From a virus, in the IMG/VR virus record IMGVR_UViG_3300030329_004976, positions 1 through 20,401 of that record: 20,401 nucleotides of DNA; one strand, written 5' to 3'. Made by a program: the position numbers and the translations under genes. Of the stretch, positions 6,548 to 14,500 are shown in pieces. A model generated the notes under the pieces. That model was given only the letters and a program-made list of their open reading frames with translations. It was not told the DNA's origin and did no database searches. Position 1 is the first letter of the stretch. Every line of letters starts with the position of its first letter.

Positions 6548-6865
6548 ATGTTGTTCTTTAAGCTTGTACAAGAAGTAGGTCTAGATTATTGCCATAGATG
6601 TGATGAGAAGATAGAAAACTATAAACAACTATCTGTTGATCATATTGAAACATGGCTACATAAATCAAATGATTTGTTTTGGGATATAGATAATATAGCA
6701 TATTCTCATCTTTCTTGCAATTCAGCAAAATCAGCATCTTCTACAGAAAATCCTCATCCAAGCTATGTATCATATAGTACAGGATGCAGATGTGAAGGCT
6801 GTAAAGAATGTAAAAGAATCTACACTAGATATTGGAGGTGGAAGAAAAAATATGAAAATAGGTAA
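6548..6865 (+). CDS. HNH endonuclease-like protein; start uncertain (105 aa from first ATG)
   Basis: Probably a phage HNH nuclease. From the ATG at 6548 the product has CHRC (C15, C18), LSVDHIETW (Asp31, His32), then DNIAYSHLSCNSAKS (His54, Cys57, Asn58), the usual order of zinc ligands and catalytic HNH residues. A C-terminal cysteine module follows, GCRCEGCKECKR (C80, C82, C85, C88), seen in several small phage nucleic-acid proteins. In the same frame upstream of the ATG, codons read LGIPYGTACNRLKK, which I recognise as the conserved start of this family. Yet that stretch (open from 6470) has no ATG, GTG or TTG. Expression may therefore use a rare start or a frameshift, or the sequence may contain an indel. 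Confidence 0.75.
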   Translation: MLFFKLVQEVGLDYCHRCDEKIENYKQLSVDHIETWLHKSNDLFWDIDNIAYSHLSCNSAKSASSTENPHPSYVSYSTGCRCEGCKECKRIYTRYWRWKKKYENR

Positions 6866-6944
6866 TTGTATGATATGTAATGAAAATGTTTATATATTAA
6901 ACTGTCATTACCAATGTCAAAATTGTGGCTATGCCATGAACTGA
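6852..6944 (+). CDS. 30-aa zinc-ribbon-like mini-protein
   Basis: A short frame overlaps the end of the HNH gene by 14 bases and stops at TGA (6942-6944). In 30 residues it has two cysteine groups: CMIC (C6, C9) and CHYQCQNCGYA (C18, C22, C25). The spacing resembles a minimal zinc ribbon, with His19 as another possible ligand. The dense and ordered cysteines make a chance frame unlikely. Phages often carry such tiny zinc proteins near nucleases, but the role is unknown. There is no clear ribosome-binding site, so translation probably depends on coupling to the HNH gene. Confidence 0.55.
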   Translation: MKIGNCMICNENVYILNCHYQCQNCGYAMN

Positions 6945-6996
6945 GAAGAAGGACAAGATATTGGTCAGGTTGATCAAAGGGAAAGAGAGAGTATAA

Positions 6997-7176
6997 ATGG
7001 TCAAGTTAAAAAAGTTTCCAAAAAGAAAGGTTCAGAAAAAACGGAAACAACACAACTACTATAATGGTAGTGGTACATCACATGAAAGAAGAGCTAAAGT
7101 TGCCAAACAAGCGGCTGGAGGTTGCTGGTGGATAGAAGCATTTTTAAGGATGTATCCTAATATAATAAAGAAGTAA
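6997..7176 (+). CDS. small highly basic protein (59 aa)
   Basis: The ATG at 6997 follows a purine-rich GGGAAAGAGAGAG stretch (6980-6992) that can act as a ribosome-binding site. The product is 59 residues with a very basic N-terminal third (MVKLKKFPKRKVQKKRKQ), a YYNGSGTSHERR turn, then an aromatic patch (GGCWWIEAFLRMYP). The composition suggests binding to DNA or RNA. No family is recognised. It lies in the same direction and at normal spacing in the cassette, between the zinc-ribbon mini-protein and an uncharacterised 88-residue gene. Confidence 0.55.
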   Translation: MVKLKKFPKRKVQKKRKQHNYYNGSGTSHERRAKVAKQAAGGCWWIEAFLRMYPNIIKK

Positions 7177-7177
7177 T

Positions 7178-7200
7178 CCAAGCTTTTGTGTTTGGGTTTT
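7178..7200 (+). terminator. weak terminator-like hairpin
   Basis: CCAAGC (7178-7183) can pair with GTTTGG (7190-7195), six pairs including one G-U, with a six-base loop and a following GTTTT. It sits right after a stop codon, but the stem is short, so this is a tentative partial terminator. Confidence 0.25.
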
Positions 7201-7216
7201 AAATAAGGAGAAGTAA

Positions 7217-7483
7217 ATGGCTTCAAGTAATAGATGGAGAGATTTAGGAACAGGTTGGCTCAATAGATGGAAAAAACATGATCCTAATGGTAAGAACAGC
7301 CCATTCTTTAAGGGAACAGCTACAATCAATGGTGAAGAAATGTTAATGACTGGATGGATAAAACAAGGAAAGTATGGAAAAGAAGATCAGTCAATATTCA
7401 TTAGTTTTACTGTTGAAAATGAACTAAGCAAAGAGGTTCAAGAAGCTAAACAATCAGTTTCCCTAGAAGACCTGTTTCAATAA
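7217..7483 (+). CDS. hypothetical beta-rich phage protein (88 aa)
   Basis: A strong AAGGAG (about 7205-7210) precedes the ATG. The 88-residue product starts with a basic, Trp-containing segment (SSNRWRDLGTGWLNRWKK) and then shows alternating strands (PFFKGTATINGEEMLMTGWI and QSIFISFTVENE), which suggests a small beta-barrel domain. A loose resemblance to short DUF736-like or OB-type phage proteins is noted but not convincing. It overlaps the next gene's ATG by one base (TAATG), so it may work with the nuclease encoded downstream. Confidence 0.65.
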   Translation: MASSNRWRDLGTGWLNRWKKHDPNGKNSPFFKGTATINGEEMLMTGWIKQGKYGKEDQSIFISFTVENELSKEVQEAKQSVSLEDLFQ

Positions 7484-7854
7484 TGGGGAATCCCAAAAGC
7501 AGTAAAGCAAAGGGAAGAAAGTTACAAAATATGGTGAGGGATGCATTGAGAGATGCATTCCCTAGCCTAGAAGAAGATGATATAAAATCTCAAACTATGG
7601 GAATGACAGGGGAGGATATAGTTCTGTCACCTGCAGCAAGGAAATCAATACCTTTTAGCTTTGAATGTAAAAATGTTGAAAGACTTCAATTCTGGCAATC
7701 AATTTCACAATGCGAAGACAACTGTAAGGAGGATTTGTCTCCTGTATTAATTGTTAAAAAGAATAGAAGGAATCCATATGCTTGTATCCCTATTGAAACT
7801 TTCATTAAACTGATAAGGAAAGATGATGACAGACATGGAATGGAAGATGATTAA
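7483..7854 (+). CDS. PD-(D/E)XK nuclease, Holliday-junction-resolvase-like (123 aa)
   Basis: A small phage nuclease expected to cut branched or junction DNA during recombination or before packaging. It opens with a basic Ser/Lys stretch and a helix (KAKGRKLQNMVRDALRDAF, about 8-26). The active-site pattern follows: GEDIVLSP with Glu44 and Asp45, then FSFECKN with Glu61 and Lys63, the E-x-K of the PD-(D/E)XK fold. PVLIVKKNRRNPYACIP (about 87-103) is a later strand pair typical of this family. The length of 123 residues is usual. The ATG overlaps the upstream stop (TAATG). The resolvase sub-role is inferred from family resemblance; a general endonuclease is the alternative. Confidence 0.75.
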   Translation: MGNPKSSKAKGRKLQNMVRDALRDAFPSLEEDDIKSQTMGMTGEDIVLSPAARKSIPFSFECKNVERLQFWQSISQCEDNCKEDLSPVLIVKKNRRNPYACIPIETFIKLIRKDDDRHGMEDD

Positions 7855-7993
7855 TTTAGAAATGAAAGAGTTTAAATACAGTCTTTCTAAGTTAACCAAC
7901 CCTTATATAAAAGAAGAAGCTAAAGCTAATGTCTTTGACTCAATAGAAAAGAAACTTGTGAAGAGGAGTAAAAGAATAAAGTTTAAGGATTAA
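7826..7993 (+). CDS. small basic hypothetical protein (55 aa) at the convergent junction
   Basis: A frame overlapping the end of the nuclease gene runs to TAA at 7991-7993. AAGGAA (7815-7820) is well placed for the ATG at 7826; a preceding ATG at 7823 is in frame but too close to the site. The 55-residue product is helical, with a Lys/Arg-rich end (KKLVKRSKRIKFKD). No family is recognised. It is the last plus-strand gene, and its stop overlaps the stop of the opposing giant gene within the sequence TTAA. Confidence 0.5.
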   Translation: MTDMEWKMINLEMKEFKYSLSKLTNPYIKEEAKANVFDSIEKKLVKRSKRIKFKD

Positions 7994-10900
7994 GGAAGAA
8001 ATTCCCTACCTACAGTTTCTACACCATGTACAATGGGTGGAGGGGCAGGTATAAATGGTGCTACCAATTTGCTTGCCCTTCTAATGTTTTCTTTTTCTTC
8101 AACATCTGAAGCTAAACCTAACAACCAAAACATTAAATCACTACTATACCCAAAACCATAGCCTAAAAATGGTATCTTTCTTATTTTGTAGAATATATTT
8201 CTTTGTATATCTTCCTCATCCTCATCTCCAAGTGCAGCCATAATTAAATAAATAGGTAAGCTTGTTGTTAAAGATATAAGATCAGAACTTAAGCCAGACA
8301 TTATCTTAGTAGGAAGAAATCTTCTTAAACCTATAGACAAAAATGGCCCAAACAAAACTAAATCCATAATCAATGTCAAGGGACCCTGTAACAAAACAAA
8401 ATTCCTGAGCCTAGCTATATCAGGATTCTTTTCCCAAGCCTTGCTGCCATCCTTAAGAGATTTCCCCAATTCTAACATAGTATTGCCTATAGCACTACCA
8501 TCTTTAATTTTCATAGACCTATAAGCATCTCTAAATAATCTAACATCATAACCAAACCTTTGTTGTGACCATATAGTAAACTTGGTCATAATGCCACCAC
8601 CAAGTCTTGACAACTCACCAGTATCTTGATTAGATAAACCAAAGTCTAATACTCTAGTATATTCTCTTCCAACCTCTAAAGCTTTAACCGTATCATCTTT
8701 TAATCTTTGAAGTTCAGATCCTTGAAGCTTTTCTCTTCTTCTTAATAAGTTCCAAAAGTCTTTACTAATAACACCTGCATTAATAGCTAAATCTACACCT
8801 ATAACAAAACTATGTGTTCTAAGTTCTTTTTCTGTACCACTCATAGTTAATAATTCTTTTAAATTGCCACTATAAAGAGCTTTATTAAATGTTTCAAATC
8901 CTTGACTAGATAATTCTATTAATCTTCTAAGCCCTACTTTACTAACATTTTGCATAGGATATGCTACATAGTCCTTTGTAATGGCCCAATTAGCCCATCT
9001 ATCTACTACTTTCTTAACTTTCTTCTCCCTTAATGATCTAAGCCTTGCTTTAATTACAGGATCAACCTCTGCATTTATATCTTTATCTAATTTTTTAATA
9101 CCAGGAATATATTTAGCTCTAATTTTAGCTTCTTTTTCAAATTTCTTAATAGCATCTTTAGGTTTCATACCAGCTTTTATATCAGCATAATATTGAAACA
9201 TTGCTTTAGTTATTTTCATAGATTCTTCAAGAGAAATATTATCTCTTTGACTTAAATCTTGAACTAAACCCTTACTAAAGAAATCACCAAAATCAAGTAT
9301 ACCAGACTTTAAAACTAACGACTCAATAGCTGGTCCCAATGCTTTTTGATCAATTTTTGCCTGTGCTTCTCTATACCTTTTCCAACCAACATGAATAATT
9401 TTTTGTACAGTAGCTGTCTTATTTAATATAGCTGTAGACATTCTACCTAAATATCTAGCTGTAATACCAGCACTTAAAGTCCTTACATACCTATCAAGCT
9501 TATATTCATCTACTTCAAAAGGTAGCTTTTTAATAAAACCTTTATATATCTTATTTAAACTTAAATCAACACCAAACACACTAGCTCTTGCCTCTGGCTT
9601 ATGCAAGACTGTATCATATAAACCAAATATATAATCTTTAATTAAATTATTTTTACCCTCAAACTTAGGATCAGCTGTTCTGACTGATGTAATAACCTTT
9701 CTTGCAAGTTGAGCTCTTTCTAATGTAGAAAACATATTTCTTAAATAATCATAATAAACTGACTGATCATCTCTCATATTTCTAATATCAATAGAATTGG
9801 TAATATGCTTTAAACTTTTAGCATCACGACTACTATGAACCTTTCTACCATAAACAGGATCTTCAGCTGCTTCATCTAATCTATCTCTAGTAACCTCTAA
9901 TCTTAATTTATTAGTCTCTTCTCTTTCAATTTCTTCAGCTAAAACTTTTTGCTCCAATGGGCTACCAAGATTAAATTTATCTCTAAGTTGATCAAGCCTA
10001 TCACTCACTTCTCTTAATAATTTATCATAATGGAATCTTAACATTTCATCTTGATATATAACAGGCCAACTATCTGGGTTCTCTTGTAAATTAACTGTAC
10101 CAGTAAAAAAGGGATTTAATACTGTAGATTTGCCAAACTTTTCATATAGAAACTTTCCTCTTTCTCTATCTTCTTCTTTAGAAATAACATACTTTCCATT
10201 TTTTTTCTTATTAAAATTACCTGTTAAAAATGCATCTATTATTTCTTTCCTTTTTAATTGTTTAATCCATAATCCAAGCTCAAGTCTTAAATCTTGTTCA
10301 ACTTTTTTAAACTCAAGCACTATATATTTAAATACTTTTTTATGTATACTTCTGGCTTTCTTAGATAAATCTACTATTTCTTGTATTTCTGCTTTGCTTA
10401 ATTTATCTTTTAAAATTAATTCCCTAGCTTCAATAACAAATCTAACTTCTGGATCAATAGTATTGCCTTCTTTTAATTGTTCTCTTTGTGTCTTATTTAA
10501 ATGCTTTCCTTTGACATATTCAGATAAAGGTATTAATTTTTGAAAAGAATAAGCTGGACTACCAGTTGAAGCATAAGTCCATAATCCATTAGCTTTATCA
10601 AATATATATGCAGCCTTACCTGTTTCTTTATCCTTAACACCTAGATACCTAGGATCATTAGGATCTTTAACAAATCCATGTTTAGCATTTATCTTTATAA
10701 TACCATCTTCAATTTTCATCCAACCATTCATAACTCTATTAAATATTCTAGTAATCTTCATCTTTTCCATATCATCATCTCTAAGAGCATCTAGCTGTTC
10801 ATATACCCATTCCATTCTTTGTCTTGTTTTATCACCCATAAACTTTGTTATATGCCTATTAACTTCAGATACAAAAGACTCCACTGCTTTAACTGCCAAA

Positions 10901-11523
10901 GCAAGAGCACCAGTCTTTTCTTTCCACCTCATGTTTCTTGGAGTAGATAAACTAATCATGACATTACCATAAACACCTGTAAAGTTTTTATTAGTACTAC
11001 TTATTTGTCCATATAATTGTTGATAAGTTTTAGATAAAATACTAGGATTAATAAAATTTAATTTAAGATTACCATTAATATTGGTACTTGATTCTCCTTT
11101 TTCGCCATACTTTCTTAACCTGCTTTTTATATTAGAACCAGTTATACCAGCTAATGCTATCTCTCCCATAGCATCTTTATTTCCAACATAAGTATTTAAT
11201 AATGTTCTGTTTCCACCAAATAAAGCATGCATTTTAAATATTATCTTAGCTGTTTCTCTTTCTTCTTTTGTTTTAAATAATTGATTTATTTTTCCTGCAA
11301 CAGAAACTCCTTTATCAAACAACTGATCTATAACCTTTTCATCTACAACTTCTTTGTCAAATTTCTTTTTTAAATAACCAGATATAGTATTGAACTTCTT
11401 GCGAACATGACTACTAATAGGGAAGTTATCATCTATTAATTCATTAATTTCAAAGGTACTTTTTTTATCAGCACTTACAGTTTCTTTGATATTGTCTTTA
11501 ACTGCTTTACAAGCTTTAATCAC
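7990..11523 (-). CDS. giant virion-associated protein with hydrophobic C-terminal region (1177 aa)
   Basis: The last gene of the minus operon. An in-frame ATG lies further upstream at 11544, but the GTG at 11523 is preferred because AGGAGG lies four bases before it. It overlaps the upstream stop by 8 nt. Residues 1-1000 are mostly charged, helical and Lys/Arg-rich with no enzymatic motif I can name. The C-terminal part has three hydrophobic stretches at about 1047-1066, 1075-1098 and 1117-1141, the second followed by an acidic GDEDEED. It ends with a Pro-rich tail. Length, operon position beside an RNA polymerase-bearing giant and possible membrane segments suggest a virion protein injected with the DNA, perhaps forming part of an ejection conduit. 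This is inference; no close family is recalled. Confidence 0.6.
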   Translation of the reverse strand: MIKACKAVKDNIKETVSADKKSTFEINELIDDNFPISSHVRKKFNTISGYLKKKFDKEVVDEKVIDQLFDKGVSVAGKINQLFKTKEERETAKIIFKMHALFGGNRTLLNTYVGNKDAMGEIALAGITGSNIKSRLRKYGEKGESSTNINGNLKLNFINPSILSKTYQQLYGQISSTNKNFTGVYGNVMISLSTPRNMRWKEKTGALALAVKAVESFVSEVNRHITKFMGDKTRQRMEWVYEQLDALRDDDMEKMKITRIFNRVMNGWMKIEDGIIKINAKHGFVKDPNDPRYLGVKDKETGKAAYIFDKANGLWTYASTGSPAYSFQKLIPLSEYVKGKHLNKTQREQLKEGNTIDPEVRFVIEARELILKDKLSKAEIQEIVDLSKKARSIHKKVFKYIVLEFKKVEQDLRLELGLWIKQLKRKEIIDAFLTGNFNKKKNGKYVISKEEDRERGKFLYEKFGKSTVLNPFFTGTVNLQENPDSWPVIYQDEMLRFHYDKLLREVSDRLDQLRDKFNLGSPLEQKVLAEEIEREETNKLRLEVTRDRLDEAAEDPVYGRKVHSSRDAKSLKHITNSIDIRNMRDDQSVYYDYLRNMFSTLERAQLARKVITSVRTADPKFEGKNNLIKDYIFGLYDTVLHKPEARASVFGVDLSLNKIYKGFIKKLPFEVDEYKLDRYVRTLSAGITARYLGRMSTAILNKTATVQKIIHVGWKRYREAQAKIDQKALGPAIESLVLKSGILDFGDFFSKGLVQDLSQRDNISLEESMKITKAMFQYYADIKAGMKPKDAIKKFEKEAKIRAKYIPGIKKLDKDINAEVDPVIKARLRSLREKKVKKVVDRWANWAITKDYVAYPMQNVSKVGLRRLIELSSQGFETFNKALYSGNLKELLTMSGTEKELRTHSFVIGVDLAINAGVISKDFWNLLRRREKLQGSELQRLKDDTVKALEVGREYTRVLDFGLSNQDTGELSRLGGGIMTKFTIWSQQRFGYDVRLFRDAYRSMKIKDGSAIGNTMLELGKSLKDGSKAWEKNPDIARLRNFVLLQGPLTLIMDLVLFGPFLSIGLRRFLPTKIMSGLSSDLISLTTSLPIYLIMAALGDEDEEDIQRNIFYKIRKIPFLGYGFGYSSDLMFWLLGLASDVEEKENIRRASKLVAPFIPAPPPIVHGVETVGREFLP

Positions 11524-14500
11524 AATTCCTCCTCTTAGCTTCATTCAAGCTAACATCACTTGCTTCCTGTGCTGTAGGCTCACCTCTCAAATACTTAGTA
11601 TTTTCTTTGTAATATTGATTAACAGACTTATGCAAATATGCATGAGGAGGTAATAAATCTAAATTACTATTTTTAATTTCTTTAAGCATAATTAAAGTTA
11701 CAATCTCTTGACCTTCTATACTTTTATCTTTTAATGGTTCTAATTGTTCAATTATTATATTAACTAAGTCAGGATTGGTTTGCCAACTATTGGGTTGAAG
11801 AGGTCTTCTATTTTTTGCTTCCGATGTCATAGCTGTTTCTGAATCTTTTAAAATACTTCTGGCAAATGATTGAGCTGCATTAAACTTAGTATTACCTATT
11901 TTGTTCCTTAAAATTTCTAATTTAGAATTAATATCCATATTTTCTTTAGCTTGCATATGTGCTGCTTCATAAGTAGTTTGATCAAATCTTAACGGAGACT
12001 TTCTGGAATCAGAACCTTGAGGACCAGATTCAACATATTTATCAAACATTTCATATACTTTAGTAACAGCTTTTTCTAATAAACCTACATTATTATTCCA
12101 TGTAACCGTAACATTATAAGGATGTCCATCTTTCATTATTGCTTTAGTATTGGGTAAAGTCTTATTCAATCTGGCATTTACAAATCTAGCATAATTTTGA
12201 CTATCATTTATAATGCCTTCTACAGAATTATTATCTCCACCAACAGTATTTAAATTCCTTATATTGGAAGCTATTTTATATCTCTTCCAAATTACTTCAT
12301 TAAAAGCTGTCCATACATCATTAGTAATCCATCCTGAATCACTTTCAACATCAAATGCATCTAATGTTAAGCCAGCTTTAGTTTTAAATAATTTTTTTCT
12401 AAAATCTGTAACATTGTAATTCCAATCTTTTAACAGTAAGAACTTAGGATTATCTACAGCTGCTTGCAGATAGATTCTTAATACCTTATCTGCGGTACCT
12501 TTAACACCATTTCCCATATCAATAATACCTGTATTAGGAACTATTATCTCAGTATCATTATTTTTAGTAACAATAGTGGCACTAATCATACTATTTCTAA
12601 TTAGACCAAATATCAACGATGATGATGCAATCTCTCCTATGGCAGTATTAGAATAAACCATAGCTTCAATCATTTGAGACCTGTCAGAAGGATGCAATGG
12701 ATTAAATTTATTTCTTTTGCCTATATATTTCTTTAAATCAACTCCTTCTATACTGTCTGTAAATTCTTTAGACTGAAAATAATCTTTTAATTTTTCATTC
12801 ATATTATCTGGCATAGACATTATATATAAAGCATCTCCATCATAATCACCCTCATATCCCAAGAAAGTGGTATCTCTATGTATCTGAACAGTTCCATTAA
12901 CATTAGTTAATCTCTTTATTCTTAAATAATTTACACCACCTGCATAAGCTATAGGACTTCTATATGCTAAAACTCTTATATCATTCTTATCTAACCATTT
13001 ATTGATTTGTTTAAATGTAGGCTTGCCTGTTATGTTTGTATCTTTTCTAAACTTAGTCATTAATTGTCTATTACTTGTTATAGCTTTCATATCAACAGCC
13101 AATTCATCAACCTTTAAATCTCTTGCATAATTAGGTGCAAAATAAAGAGGTATACCCATTTGCTCACCTAAATTAACAGCAGGATCTAATATCTTTCCTC
13201 TTGTAGTAATTTCTAACCTACCTGCATCTCTAGGTATTAAACCACCACTAGCCATTATATCATTATATAAATCAGTATCAAAATCTTCTTTAAACTTTGA
13301 TTTTAATTTATCAGCTAATATTTTAATCTTTTCTGGACTTCTTGTAGCCATCATTAAAGTCCTTAGTATTTGATCTGCCCTACTATTTGGACCAGTAAAA
13401 GCTTCTATTAAATCTGCAATTAAATCCATATCTGTTATATAATTCATCCATTGCAAAGGAAACTTAACAGTATTCTTCTTCCCTACAGACATCTTAATTA
13501 AACCAAATGCACTGCCTGGAATAGTAAATTCAACAGTTCTTTCTTTTCCTTCTGGATCTTTAGAATCAACATATCCTGTTCCATCTTCTTTAATATGACC
13601 ACTAGCCATCTTTCTTTCATCACCTGTCATAATCATATCAATAATATTACCTTTGGGATCTCTTATGTTACCATCAGAATCAACTTCTCCAACTAAAGTA
13701 TTATTATTCCATATTTTAAGACCAGCCTCTGGAACACTGTGCTGATGTTTAAGCATTAACATATTAACATCATTTAAAGGTATTATATTGCCTTTATCAT
13801 CTAAATAAGGATCAACATCATAAACAACACTTTTAAGCCATCCTATAGCCCTATCAATACCATATGCTTTAGCTACAGACCTTACATACCTTCTACTTGT
13901 AATAGTATTGCCATCACCTTCATAAGTATTTTTTAATGGTCCAATATTTTCCGTACCATTATGCTTTGGTCCATCACCTACTGAAAACTGTATTCTGCTT
14001 GCAGGTATATATCTAGCTTCCCCATCAGGAACTTTTTTATTTGTAAAAGCAGGAGTTAAAGGAACTTTCATTCTTTTCAATACATCGGCAAAGTCTCTAT
14101 TAACCCAGCCTGGAACAAAGCTATTTATATAATCAAATGCAGCAATAGCTCTTGCTCTTGCAATTATATCATATTGTGTATCTTTCTTTTTCCAGCTTAA
14201 ATAAATCTCTTTCTGTTTTTTGTTTATATACCCACCTGCTTCAGCTTGTGTCCAAAATTTATCCCAAAGTTTACTATCTTTAGATATATCAAAATGCTTA
14301 CCTTGAACTATACCTGTTGCTATTTTAGCTGAATCACCCCTACTAAATAAAAATACAAACGGATCAACAACTCCACCAACTTTTACATTTTCTAAAGCTC
14401 TTACTTCTTCAGAATTTAAAAACTTATAACTTTTTCTAGATTTAAACTTATAATCAGGATGAAGCATATAATAAGCATCTTTTTCAATTGTTTCAATTTG

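Noticed and set aside
1581-7200. Shared T/G-rich string (TTGTGTTT followed by GG and a T run) in the gaps at about 1583 and 7187
   Set aside because: The spacing differs and T/G-rich matches are easy to obtain by chance; there was not enough to call a promoter motif.
7994-8030. Bidirectional terminator at the convergent junction
   Set aside because: Only a four-base GGAA/TTCC stem with a GAAA loop was found, too weak to support a terminator.
10130-10543. Plus-strand frames of 60-137 residues inside the giant minus-strand genes
   Set aside because: They are antisense shadows: Ser/Phe/Leu-rich translations of the opposite strand of Lys/Glu-rich coding sequence, without ribosome-binding sites or recognisable motifs.
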